Assembly (NCBI GenBank): GCA_046295175.1
Contig: JBKBNY010000003.1
Span: 310,001 to 374,000 of the forward strand
DNA from: JALOLV01 sp046295175
GTDB lineage: Bacteria > Bacteroidota > Bacteroidia > Cytophagales > Spirosomataceae
Length of the DNA: 64,000 nucleotides
Reading direction: 5' to 3'
In this document: in pieces, positions 42,336 to 50,598 of the stretch
How the letters are laid out: every line of letters begins with the position of its first letter
Position numbering within the stretch: the stretch's first letter is position 1
The notes under the pieces: generated by a model
What the model was told of the DNA's origin: nothing
What the model saw: only the letters and a program-made list of their open reading frames with translations
Database searches by the model: none
Position numbers and translations under genes: made by a program

Positions 42336-45032
42336 ATGGTAAATAAAGTAATATTTTTATTATATTTTGGGATTTCCTGTTCTGCTTTTGGCAATGAACA
42401 TGATTGTCAAAATATATCTTCGTTAATAAGGCAAATTGAAAATTACAAAGGAGAATTAAAACTAAAGAAGCTAAATGATTTAAAAATAATACTTGAAAAT
42501 TGTAAATTAACTAATGACACTACATATCATTTTGTACTGTTTCAGTTAAGCTATGCCTACTATATTGATAACTCAATTGAGTTGCATGGAAAACTATCGA
42601 GGATAGTTGAAAATCATTTAAAAAATAGTACCAACCTTTCAAATAATTCACTTATAAAGTGTTATTGGATAATTGGGAGAAACTATGGATTAAACAAAGA
42701 TAATCTACAAAAAATTGAGATTTATAAAAATATTTTAGAGCAATTTAAGAATGACCAAAATCTATCAAAGACTATATGTCAAATTTATGAAGAACTAAGT
42801 AATGTATATATTCAACAAGGAGACTATGAAAAAGCGTATTTAATTGCTTCGCAAGGTGAAGAATTCTCATTGAAGACAAAAAATACAAAATGGCAAATTC
42901 TTAATATTTTATTGAAGGCAAAAACAAAAAATTCATTAAACCTAAGTAATGATGCATTAGTAGAGTTAAACAAAGCGATAGAGATTTCGAAAAAATTAAA
43001 AGATAAAACTATTAGTAGTACGATTTTTAGGACGAAAGGCTACTTGTTGCGTAACTTAGGGAGAGGACAAGAGGCTATTGATTCTTTTTTAGAAGTCAAA
43101 AAACTTTATCCTACTGAGAAATTTCCTCTTATGGATTTAGATATTGGTTTTGTTTATTACGATGTTTTAAAAGATTTTAACAATGCTCTAAAATTTTATC
43201 TTATTGGTTTAGCAAATACCGAAGGTGATGACTACCTAAAAATGCGTTTTTTGGATAATATTGGTGCTATTTATTGGGTAAAAAAAGATTTTCTTAATGC
43301 TTTTAAATATTATCAGCAGGGTTTTACAGATTTTAAAAAACTAAATTTTAATAATGATGAATTTTCAGTAAACCCGTCACCCCATTTAATAAAATCTTTT
43401 GGTTTAAAAGATTTTTTCCTAACACTAACTCAAGACAAAGCCATTTGCTGGCTTGATTATGCCAAATCAGAAAATAATAAGAAAGAGTACCTACAATATG
43501 CCCTTCAAACTTACGAGTTAGCCGATAAACTCATTGACTATATGCGGAACGAGCATACCGGTACGCAATCCAAATTCTTTTGGCGGAATAAAACCAGACC
43601 TATTTACGAATCTGCCATCGAAACCTGTTTTCTGCTCAAAGATTACCAAAAAGCCTTCTATTTTTTTGAAAAAAGTCGCTCGGTTTTACTAAATGATAAA
43701 CTTAATGAACTTGGTGCTAAACAGAAATTATCAGAAGCTGACCTACAAAGAGAGAAAAATTTTCTGAAACAAATTTCGGAACTTAATTCGTCTATCGAAA
43801 ACGAGAAAAATGCCAAACTCAAGGCTGATTTGAACAATAAACTCCTTGATTTGCAAGAACAACAAGACCGTTTCATCAAAAGTCTCGAAACCAAGAATCC
43901 TGCCTATTATCAACTCAAATATAATACCCAAACGGCTGATTTAAAGACTGTTCAGGATTATTTGAAAGGAATCGGTGGTGGAACATTGGTTGAGTATTTT
44001 GTTGGCGATTCTGCCACATACTCGATTGTTGTATCGCCTACTAATGTTGCTATTAGGAAACTAAAATATGATTTGAGCGATTCGCAAAAACTCTTAACAT
44101 TTTGTTCTAAAAACCTTTCTACAAAAGCTGAATTGACCGAATTCAATTCATTAAGTTATAAAATCTACCAAAGCCTGATTGAACCACTTCATTTACCCAA
44201 GGGAAGGCTGATAATTTCGCAAGACGGGGCATTTTTACCTTTTGAGGCATTAAGTAAAGCCGCCAATCGAGCCGAATATATGGTCAATGATTACATGATT
44301 TCTTATACTTACTCGGCACAGTTTTTATTAAAAAATCAAGAAAAGAAAGGTTTTTTACCCAATAAACAGTTTATTGGTTTTGCACCTGTCAATTTTGCTC
44401 AAAAACTAAATCCTTTGATTGGTTCAGACGAATCGCTTGATAAGATTTCCAAAAACTATTTTTGGAACACCACTTTGACAGCACATGAAGGTAACAAAAA
44501 AGCATTTTTAGAAAATGCACCTAAATTCCAAATCGTTCAGATTTATACTCATGCCTTTGCCGATAGCAACGAGAGCGAACCTCGCATCTATTTTGCCGAT
44601 TCTACACTCAAAGTTTCTGAATTAGGACTTCAAGACCGATTTAAAACTAACCTTCTGGTTTTGGCTGCTTGCCGAACCGGAGTGGGAAAAGTTGCCAAAG
44701 GTGAGGGTGTTCTTAGTTTAGCACGTGGTTTTTCTATGCTCGGAATCCCTGCAACGGTAACAAGTCTTTGGAGTGTCGAAGACAAAGATACCTATAAACT
44801 CACCGAGTTATTTTACTCGTATCTAAACGAAGGTTTATCTAAAGACGAGGCTCTCCAAAAAGCAAAAATCGAAATGTTGAAAGAAAACCCCTCACCAAAT
44901 GCGTGGGCGGGCTTGGTGCTAATTGGTGATAGTAGCAAAATCGAATCTGATAAATTGTATTTATGGATTTCTGGATTGCTTTTAATCACTCTTGTTCTTC
45001 TCTTTAGTAGAAGCCTGCGTAAAACTAAGTGA
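42336..45032 (+). CDS. Exported membrane-anchored TPR-CHAT protease
   Basis: An 898-residue protein of the caspase/separase-like CHAT class. The N-terminal signal ends SAFGNE. Residues about 30-430 are TPR-type repeats (YEKAYLIASQGEEFSLKTKN, GRGQEAIDSFLEVKKLYP, FLNAFKYYQQGFTDFKKL). A coiled coil follows at about 445-525. The CHAT domain spans about 545-860, with catalytic His739 in IYTHAFAD and Cys779 in LAACRTG, then GEGVLSLARGFSMLGIPATV, SLWSVED and the PNAWAGLVLIGD end. One membrane helix (about 874-891) and a basic RSLRKTK tail follow, which places TPR and protease in the periplasm. Sampled 180-base stretches give about 25 percent GC near the start and about 43 percent over the CHAT domain, with the change near base 43490. 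Targets are unknown; the TPR anti-sigma candidate is an attractive one. Confidence 0.85.
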   Translation: MVNKVIFLLYFGISCSAFGNEHDCQNISSLIRQIENYKGELKLKKLNDLKIILENCKLTNDTTYHFVLFQLSYAYYIDNSIELHGKLSRIVENHLKNSTNLSNNSLIKCYWIIGRNYGLNKDNLQKIEIYKNILEQFKNDQNLSKTICQIYEELSNVYIQQGDYEKAYLIASQGEEFSLKTKNTKWQILNILLKAKTKNSLNLSNDALVELNKAIEISKKLKDKTISSTIFRTKGYLLRNLGRGQEAIDSFLEVKKLYPTEKFPLMDLDIGFVYYDVLKDFNNALKFYLIGLANTEGDDYLKMRFLDNIGAIYWVKKDFLNAFKYYQQGFTDFKKLNFNNDEFSVNPSPHLIKSFGLKDFFLTLTQDKAICWLDYAKSENNKKEYLQYALQTYELADKLIDYMRNEHTGTQSKFFWRNKTRPIYESAIETCFLLKDYQKAFYFFEKSRSVLLNDKLNELGAKQKLSEADLQREKNFLKQISELNSSIENEKNAKLKADLNNKLLDLQEQQDRFIKSLETKNPAYYQLKYNTQTADLKTVQDYLKGIGGGTLVEYFVGDSATYSIVVSPTNVAIRKLKYDLSDSQKLLTFCSKNLSTKAELTEFNSLSYKIYQSLIEPLHLPKGRLIISQDGAFLPFEALSKAANRAEYMVNDYMISYTYSAQFLLKNQEKKGFLPNKQFIGFAPVNFAQKLNPLIGSDESLDKISKNYFWNTTLTAHEGNKKAFLENAPKFQIVQIYTHAFADSNESEPRIYFADSTLKVSELGLQDRFKTNLLVLAACRTGVGKVAKGEGVLSLARGFSMLGIPATVTSLWSVEDKDTYKLTELFYSYLNEGLSKDEALQKAKIEMLKENPSPNAWAGLVLIGDSSKIESDKLYLWISGLLLITLVLLFSRSLRKTK

Positions 45033-45144
45033 AATATTTCTCGAATTTACTCCTTAGCATATTCTCTCTCCCTGCCATCTTGTCAGTAAATTTCGTATTG
45101 GCAAAGAAATTGCCCATCTTTGCAAATAATTTTTTAATTGAGTT

Positions 45145-45699
45145 ATGACCGATAATACAGAAAATACACAAGTTGAGCCAGAAGTTTTGGCAGAAGAAAC
45201 ACCAGCAATTGAACAAGTGGCAGACGAAACCCCAGTATCTGATTCGGAGATGTCGAACGAAGAAAAGCTACAAATCGAAGTAGCCGAAATGAAAGATAAG
45301 TATATCAGAATGTACTCGGAGTTTGAGAATTTCCGCCGTCGCACAGCCAAAGAAAAAACTGAGTTGATTCTGAATGCTTCTGAGGGTGTTATCAAAGATT
45401 TGTTGCCAGTTTTGGATGATTTTGAGCGTGCTTTGCAGTCTTTTGAAACTACCGAAGACGTAACCGCTATTAAAGAAGGTGTTTCGTTGATTTACAATAA
45501 ATTCAACAAAACTCTGACCCACAAAGGCCTAAAACCGATGGAAGCAAAAGATACCGACTTCGACCCTGAGCTTCATGAAAGTATTACGCAGTTTCCGGCG
45601 GGTGATGACAAAAAAGGAAAGGTCATCAACGAAGTTGAAAAAGGATATTTCTTAAACGAAAAAGTCATCCGCTACGCAAAAGTAGTGGTAGGTTCATAG
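45145..45699 (+). CDS. grpE: Nucleotide exchange factor GrpE
   Basis: Releases ADP from the DnaK chaperone. 184 residues: an acidic unstructured N-terminus (about 1-55, rich in Glu, Thr and Val), then the long helix with YIRMYSEFENFRRRTAKEKT, and the C-terminal beta-wing with FDPELHESITQFP and KGKVINEVEKGYFLNEKVIRYAKVVVG. All family landmarks are present. dnaJ follows after 70 bases on the same strand, the usual Bacteroidota pair; dnaK is not in this window. A CATCTTTGCA word about 30 bases before the ATG resembles the -7 box of Bacteroidota. Confidence 0.95.
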   Translation: MTDNTENTQVEPEVLAEETPAIEQVADETPVSDSEMSNEEKLQIEVAEMKDKYIRMYSEFENFRRRTAKEKTELILNASEGVIKDLLPVLDDFERALQSFETTEDVTAIKEGVSLIYNKFNKTLTHKGLKPMEAKDTDFDPELHESITQFPAGDDKKGKVINEVEKGYFLNEKVIRYAKVVVGS

Positions 45700-45769
45700 C
45701 CAGACAATTGTTAATAGAGTCGTTCTTCCGAATGACTATTAGATTACAATTTCTGACAATATAATTATC

Positions 45770-46921
45770 ATGGCAAAAAGAGATTATTACGAAATATTAG
45801 GTGTTGCAAAAGGGGCATCTGAAGATGAGCTAAAAAAGGCTTATCGTAAATTGGCTATTCAGTATCACCCCGATAAAAATCCGGGAGATAAAACCGCCGA
45901 AGACAAATTTAAAGAGATTGCCGAAGCATACAGTGTTTTATCGGACCCACAAAAACGTGCAAGATACGACCAATACGGTCATGCGGGTTTGGGTGGCTCA
46001 GATGGTGGTTTTGGCGGAGGTGGCTTCAACATGGAAGACATTTTTAGCCAATTCGGTGATATTTTTGGAGATTCTTCTCCATTCGGAGATTTCTTTGGAC
46101 GCTCGACAGGTAGAGGCGGACGCTCGGTTCGTAAAGGTTCTGATTTGAGAATTAAACTCAAACTCAATCTCGAAGAAATCGCCAATGGTGTCGAGAAAAA
46201 GATAAAAGTGAAACGTTACGTTGCTTGTAATACTTGTAGCGGAAACGGTTCAAAAAATGGTAATTCGCTCAAAACTTGTCAGACTTGTAACGGTCAAGGT
46301 CAAGTCCGTAAAGTAGTACAAACGATGCTCGGACAGATGGTTTCGACAAGTCCGTGTCCTACTTGTCAAGGCGAAGGCAAAACCATTATTGAGCGTTGTG
46401 ATGTTTGTTTTGGCGAAGGTCGTACCCTTCAAGAAGATATTATTCCAATCAAGATTCCTGCGGGTGTGGCCGAAGGAATGCAGCTTTCAATGAGTGGCAA
46501 AGGTAATGTGCCTTCTCGTGGTGGTATCGCTGGCGATTTATTGATTGCGGTCGAGGAAGAAGAACATCCAGAACTAAAACGTGAAGGTAGTAATATCATT
46601 TACGACCTCAAACTCAATTTTGCTGATGCTGTTTTGGGCAAAGATGTCGAGGTGCCAACCGTAACGGGTAAGGTTAGAATCAATATCAAACCGGGTACGC
46701 AAGCGGGTGAAATTCTGCGTTTGAAAGGTAAAGGATTAAAAGAACTGAATAGTTACGGAGTGGGCGACCAGTTGGTTTCGGTCAATATTTTTACACCAAC
46801 GAGTGTAAGTGCCGAAGAACGTTCAATGCTCGAAAAAATGCGTACATCGCCTAATTTTGAACCAAAAGTTAATAAAAACGATAGGTCATTCTTCGATAAA
46901 ATGAAAGATTTCTTTCATTGA
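45770..46921 (+). CDS. dnaJ: Chaperone DnaJ
   Basis: Hsp40 co-chaperone that delivers substrates to DnaK and stimulates its ATPase. 383 residues with the standard order. The J domain (1-70) has the HPD motif in QYHPDKNPGDK. A Gly/Phe-rich linker follows (about 72-125, GGSDGGFGGGGFNMEDIF). The zinc-binding domain has four CxxCxGxG repeats (CNTCSGNG, CQTCNGQG, CPTCQGEG, CDVCFGEG), and the substrate-binding C-domain ends KNDRSFFDKMKDFFH. It is co-directional with grpE and closed by a clear terminator. Confidence 0.96.
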   Translation: MAKRDYYEILGVAKGASEDELKKAYRKLAIQYHPDKNPGDKTAEDKFKEIAEAYSVLSDPQKRARYDQYGHAGLGGSDGGFGGGGFNMEDIFSQFGDIFGDSSPFGDFFGRSTGRGGRSVRKGSDLRIKLKLNLEEIANGVEKKIKVKRYVACNTCSGNGSKNGNSLKTCQTCNGQGQVRKVVQTMLGQMVSTSPCPTCQGEGKTIIERCDVCFGEGRTLQEDIIPIKIPAGVAEGMQLSMSGKGNVPSRGGIAGDLLIAVEEEEHPELKREGSNIIYDLKLNFADAVLGKDVEVPTVTGKVRINIKPGTQAGEILRLKGKGLKELNSYGVGDQLVSVNIFTPTSVSAEERSMLEKMRTSPNFEPKVNKNDRSFFDKMKDFFH

Positions 46922-46945
46922 TTTCGTAATGTTTTTGGATACTAA

Positions 46946-46979
46946 AAACCTCCAAGCGTCTTTTAGACCTTGGAGGTTT
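46946..46979 (+). terminator. AAACCTCCAAG hairpin after dnaJ
   Basis: A perfect 11-bp stem (46946-46956 with 46969-46979), followed by GTTTT. It separates dnaJ from the converging mog gene. Confidence 0.85.
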
Positions 46980-47007
46980 GTTTTAAAATTTTGTTTTAAA
47001 ATACGGA

Positions 47008-47541
47008 TTATTGTTTTGGTCTAAACTCTTTCATAAACTCTTGATTACAAACAAGGTACGGTCCATCAATCAAATCAATACAATACGGAACAGCCGGAAA
47101 AACCGCATCTAAACACTGACGTATTGCTTTGGGTTTACCCGGTAAGTTGATGATTAAGGTATTGCCCCGAATCCCAGCAGTTTGGCGTGAAAGTATTGCA
47201 GTCGGAACGTATTTTAAACTTTCTTGACGCATTAATTCGCCAAAACCGGGCATCATTTTCTCGCAAACGGCCTCAGTAGCTTCGGGTGTTACATCTCTTT
47301 TGGCAGGGCCTGTTCCGCCAGTTGTTACAACTAAGCAGCAGCCGTGTTCGTCGGCCATTTCGATGAGTGTTTTTGAGATTAACTCTTGCTCGTCTGGAAT
47401 AATTCTATACACTGTCTCAAACTCCGAAGTCAAATATTCTTTGAGCGTTTCTACGACTGCCTTGCCGGGAATATCTTCATAAATACCCGCACTTGCTCGG
47501 TCCGAAACGTTTATTACGCCTATTTTTATTGGTTTGTCCAT
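47008..47541 (-). CDS. mog: Molybdopterin adenylyltransferase (MogA/MoaB type)
   Basis: Adenylates molybdopterin before molybdate insertion. 177 residues from MDKPIKIGVINVSDRASAG. The family motifs are present: VVTTGGTGPAKRDVTPEAT and the substrate loop SRQTAGIRGNTLIINLPGKP. The 13-codon extension of the longest frame overlaps a hairpin repeat and is excluded. No other molybdenum cofactor genes are in the window, so the partners must be elsewhere. Confidence 0.9.
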   Translation of the reverse strand: MDKPIKIGVINVSDRASAGIYEDIPGKAVVETLKEYLTSEFETVYRIIPDEQELISKTLIEMADEHGCCLVVTTGGTGPAKRDVTPEATEAVCEKMMPGFGELMRQESLKYVPTAILSRQTAGIRGNTLIINLPGKPKAIRQCLDAVFPAVPYCIDLIDGPYLVCNQEFMKEFRPKQ

Positions 47542-47556
47542 TTGCTTAGATAAGTG

Positions 47557-47597
47557 CGTGGCACGGCTGATATTCGACAAAGCCGAGCCGTGTCACG
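47557..47597. repeat. CGTGGCACGGCT hairpin upstream of mog
   Basis: A 12-bp stem with one wobble (47557-47568 with 47586-47597). It belongs to the GTGGCACG hairpin family and lies 16 bases before the mog start codon, so it is in the mog leader. Confidence 0.7.
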
Positions 47598-47631
47598 TTA
47601 AATTACTTGTATTATTTTATTAATTCTATAT

Positions 47632-47652
47632 AAACGACTTAAAAAGTCGTTT
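47632..47652 (-). terminator. AAACGACTT hairpin after the helix-hairpin-helix gene
   Basis: A perfect 9-bp stem with an AAA loop, five bases beyond the stop of the minus-strand gene. Confidence 0.75.
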
Positions 47653-47657
47653 TACAG

Positions 47658-48644
47658 TTAAAATTCTAAATATGGTTTTATTTTCTCGATACTTGCTTCA
47701 TCCAAAACTTTGATGGGTTTCAAGTCATCAGCCGATTTGAACTTTCCGTGCTGTTCTCGATACGCCACTATGGCTTTTACTTGGTGTTTTTTAAGGTATG
47801 GATGATAAAAGTCATTTACTTCGTTGATTTTTATTTTTCTGAATCCACCTTTTACAAATCCATATTTCAGCAATTCATCCGCTGTTTCGGGCGGAAGTCC
47901 AATTGTTTCCCTCACTTGTTCGGCATTGGCAAATCCACCCAAAATATCTCGAAATTTAATAATTCTTTTGGCATAGCCAGACCCAATTCCATTGATTTTT
48001 TTCAAATCCGTGGTGTCACAAGTATTCAAGTCGAATTTTGAGATAGTTTTTGTTTCGGGTTTATAGTTTTGGGTTTCGGGTTTTTTCGTATTTTCTACTT
48101 TTGAGGTTTCAATCGTTTTTCCAGAATTACCCAAAACTGTCATTTGTTCTTGTGGAGAACTTTCAGCCTCTACCGATGGTAACGTAATGTATGGTTCGAG
48201 CCTTTCGTAGTCTTCGGTTCGTAATCCGTAGATTTTGGCAAAATCTTCTTTTTTCTTGAATTTTCCGCCTTTGCTACGGTATTTTTCGATTCTTTCTGCA
48301 ATGAATTTAGGTAAACCGAGTGATTGAAATTGCTCGACAGATGCCGTATTGGGGTCGAATTTGAATAATTTAATGCTACGAGAGTCAGAATTTGCGTAAG
48401 ATTGTCTATCGAAGTTTTTGTAGTTTGAATTGTAATTTGGCTTGGAATTGAGGGTGACCGATAAACTATCCAAAGACTCAGGACTTGAAATAATAACAGT
48501 TTGTTGTTTTTGGCTAAAAAAATAATCGCTCAAGAAAATTCCTCCAAAAATTAAAATCATTGCCCCCAAAATGAAGATTACGCCTTTGGCTTCGGAGGGT
48601 GACATGGATAAAGAACGGCGGATAAAGTCTGTGATTTTTTTCAT
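47658..48644 (-). CDS. Membrane-anchored helix-hairpin-helix (ComEA-like) protein
   Basis: A 328-residue protein from MKKITDFIRR. One membrane helix (about 22-42, KGVIFILGAMILIFGGIFL) is followed by a presumably periplasmic region with three HhH modules. The first is at about 100-150 (FDPNTASVEQFQSLGLPKFI), the second at about 205-262 (FDLNTCDTTDLKKINGIGSG) and the third at about 265-328 (INEVNDFYHPYLKKHQVKAI). Each has the N-T/D-L-x-GIG-xxxA-I pattern that binds DNA backbone in ComEA. DNA uptake or envelope-associated DNA binding is the likely class, unproven. The linker before the second module (KKPETQNYKPETKT) is encoded by copies of an AAACCCGAAAC-type word also found between genes. Confidence 0.8.
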   Translation of the reverse strand: MKKITDFIRRSLSMSPSEAKGVIFILGAMILIFGGIFLSDYFFSQKQQTVIISSPESLDSLSVTLNSKPNYNSNYKNFDRQSYANSDSRSIKLFKFDPNTASVEQFQSLGLPKFIAERIEKYRSKGGKFKKKEDFAKIYGLRTEDYERLEPYITLPSVEAESSPQEQMTVLGNSGKTIETSKVENTKKPETQNYKPETKTISKFDLNTCDTTDLKKINGIGSGYAKRIIKFRDILGGFANAEQVRETIGLPPETADELLKYGFVKGGFRKIKINEVNDFYHPYLKKHQVKAIVAYREQHGKFKSADDLKPIKVLDEASIEKIKPYLEF

Positions 48645-48727
48645 TATGCAGTATTTTAAAGTTATGGATGCTAAAAATAAACTCAAAGGCAAGGTATTTG
48701 CAAGGTTTTGAGTAATTTTGTTGCGAA

Positions 48728-48760
48728 AAACCTCACAAGTTATCTCAATTTGTGAGGTTT
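48728..48760. repeat. AAACCTCACAA hairpin between divergent genes
   Basis: A perfect 11-bp stem (48728-48738 with 48750-48760) located between the start of the HhH gene and the start of glycyl-tRNA synthetase. A terminator is not expected between divergent starts, so it is either a leader structure of the synthetase gene or a dispersed repeat. Confidence 0.6.
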
Positions 48761-48792
48761 ATTATAAAATCAAGCATTAGATTAACATAAAA

Positions 48793-50292
48793 ATGAGTCA
48801 AAAACCAGCACTTACCAATTCTCTTCAAGATATTATCAGCCATGCCAAAGAGTACGGCTTCGTGTTTCCTTCGTCTGAAATCTATGATGGACTTCAAGCC
48901 GTTTATGACTACGGTCAGAACGGTGTTGAGTTAAAAAATAATCTCAAAACAGCGTGGTGGAAAGCCATGACACAACTGCACGACAACATCGTGGGTATTG
49001 ATGCGGCTATATTTATGCACCCGCTTACTTGGAAGGCATCTGGGCACGTGGATGGTTTCAATGACCCAATGATTGATAACAAAGACAGCAAAAAACGCTA
49101 CCGTGCCGACCAATTGCTCGAAGGCAAAGCCGAAGAATATCGTGCGGCTGGTCAAAACGAAAAAGCCGATGCTCTTTTGCAAGAGATGGGACGTTTGCTC
49201 GGTGCCGAAGACTTAGCAGCTGTACGTGATTTGATTATTGCCGAAAATATCGTTTGTCCGATTTCGGGAACATTAAACTGGACGGATGTTAAGCAATTTA
49301 ACCTCATGTTTTCTACCCAAATCGGGTCGGTTGCCGAAGATTCTACGATGATTTACCTTCGCCCTGAAACAGCTCAAGGAATCTTTGTAAACTTCTTGAA
49401 TGTTCAGAAATCGGGCCGTATGAAAGTTCCATTTGGTATTGCCCAAATCGGGAAGGCGTTTCGTAATGAGATTGTAGCTCGTCAGTTTACTTTCCGTATG
49501 CGTGAATTTGAACAAATGGAAATGCAATTCTTTGTTCGCCCTGGAACCGAAATGGAATGGTATAAAGAATGGAAAGAAACTCGTATGAAATTTCACCAAG
49601 CAATTGGTTTGCCAGCTTCAAAACTACAATACCACGACCACGAAAAACTGGCTCACTATGCCAACGCAGCCGTTGATATTGAGTTTGAATTCCCATTCGG
49701 ATTCCGTGAAATCGAGGGTATTCATTCGCGTACGGATTTTGATTTGAGAAATCACCAAGAATTGTCTAAGAAAAAACAACAATATTTTGACCCCGAATTA
49801 GACGAAAATGGCAAACCTTACGGAAACTACATTCCGTACGTTGTCGAAACTTCTGTTGGTGCTGACCGTCTTTTCTTGGCTACATTCTGCAATGCGTTCA
49901 CAAAAGAGGTGATTCCGAGCAACGAAGAGGGCAAAGAAGACAAAGAACGCACTTATTTGAAATTACATCCTGCATTAGCTCCAATCAAGGCGGCCGTGTT
50001 GCCATTGGTTAAAAAAGATGGTTTGGCCGAGAAGGCCGAAGCGATTGCCAAATCATTGAAGTCGTCATTTGTTACCACTTACGACGAAGGCGGTGCAATT
50101 GGTAAACGTTATACTCGCCAAGATTTGATTGGTACACCGTTCTGTATTGCGGTTGATTACCAGACAATGGAAGACGATACTGTAACAATCCGTCATCGTG
50201 ATAGCATGGAGCAAGAGCGTGTTCATATCAACGAATTACGTGAAAAAATCGGCTACCAAGTTTCGATAGAAAGAATTTTGGAGAAATTATAA
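48793..50292 (+). CDS. glyQS: Glycyl-tRNA synthetase (dimeric, eukaryote-like type)
   Basis: Charges tRNA-Gly with glycine. 499 residues, the single-chain alpha2 form. Class II motif 2 region is FGIAQIGKAFRNEI, preceded by YLRPETAQGIFVNF. The gly-specific ASGHVDGF appears near residue 78, EFEQMEMQFF is present, and SVGADRLFLATF is near the motif 3 position (Gly-Arg-type ending). The C-terminal anticodon-binding domain covers about 395-499 (KLHPALAPIKAAVLPL). The usual zinc-like insertion is short. It stands alone on this strand; a hairpin repeat follows. Confidence 0.96.
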   Translation: MSQKPALTNSLQDIISHAKEYGFVFPSSEIYDGLQAVYDYGQNGVELKNNLKTAWWKAMTQLHDNIVGIDAAIFMHPLTWKASGHVDGFNDPMIDNKDSKKRYRADQLLEGKAEEYRAAGQNEKADALLQEMGRLLGAEDLAAVRDLIIAENIVCPISGTLNWTDVKQFNLMFSTQIGSVAEDSTMIYLRPETAQGIFVNFLNVQKSGRMKVPFGIAQIGKAFRNEIVARQFTFRMREFEQMEMQFFVRPGTEMEWYKEWKETRMKFHQAIGLPASKLQYHDHEKLAHYANAAVDIEFEFPFGFREIEGIHSRTDFDLRNHQELSKKKQQYFDPELDENGKPYGNYIPYVVETSVGADRLFLATFCNAFTKEVIPSNEEGKEDKERTYLKLHPALAPIKAAVLPLVKKDGLAEKAEAIAKSLKSSFVTTYDEGGAIGKRYTRQDLIGTPFCIAVDYQTMEDDTVTIRHRDSMEQERVHINELREKIGYQVSIERILEKL

Positions 50293-50307
50293 GATGAATA
50301 GTATTAA

Positions 50308-50351
50308 CGCTGTCAGGGTTTAGAACGCCAGACGGCAAGTCCCTGACAGCG
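50308..50351. repeat. CGCTGTCAGGG hairpin after glyQS
   Basis: A perfect 11-bp stem (50308-50318 with 50341-50351) with a 22-nt loop, possibly the terminator of glyQS. Its right flank GCGGTTGTAA recurs in the hairpin at 19915-19940. Confidence 0.7.
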
Positions 50352-50465
50352 GTTGTAAGCGAATAATCCAATGAATTCACCCACTTTAAAGACTTCATCT
50401 AAGAAAAATACAATTAGCAATCATAAATTGTTGTCTTGGCATACAAATTGTCATTGCTAAATGAG

Positions 50466-50473
50466 TATATTTG
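50466..50473 (+). promoter_or_regulatory. Candidate -7 box of thrA
   Basis: TATATTTG matches the Bacteroidota -7 consensus TAnnTTTG exactly. A TTG lies 15 bases upstream (50448-50450), shorter than the usual 17-23 spacing, so the -33 element is uncertain. Confidence 0.35.
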
Positions 50474-50487
50474 CAAATACTTCATCT

Positions 50488-50524
50488 AAAGCCCTTTCTG
50501 ACAAAACCAGAGAGGACTTTTTTT
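50488..50524 (+). terminator. Terminator-like hairpin in the thrA leader
   Basis: AAAGCCCTTTCT (50488-50499) pairs with AGAGAGGACTTT (50509-50520), with two mismatches, and runs into seven T residues (50518-50524). It lies between the candidate promoter and the thrA start, where an attenuator would be. The family of related repeats elsewhere in Bacteroidota makes a chance origin possible. Confidence 0.45.
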
Positions 50525-50526
50525 AT

Positions 50527-50590
50527 AAGCCCCCTATCCCCCAGAGGGGGAAATTGTACTTAACTTACCCCCCTCTGGGGAAGGGGGCTT
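50527..50590. repeat. Long GC-rich hairpin just before thrA
   Basis: AAGCCCCCTATCCCCCAGAG and following bases (50527-50550) pair over about 22 bp with 50568-50590. The stem ends eight bases before the thrA ATG, in sharp contrast to the AT-rich surroundings. It resembles the CCCCTCTGGGGAAGGGGGCTT repeats scattered in other Bacteroidota genomes. Confidence 0.7.
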
Positions 50591-50598
50591 GTCGGTTT

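Noticed and set aside
39572..45032. Interpretation of the CHAT cluster as an actual type III-E CRISPR remnant
   Set aside because: No Cas7-like gene, no repeat array and an exported CHAT protein; only the protease/sigma logic is similar.
50461..50598. 46-codon N-terminal extension of thrA
   Set aside because: It translates two hairpin repeats; the aspartokinase fold begins at the ATG at 50599 (MKVLKFGGTSVG).
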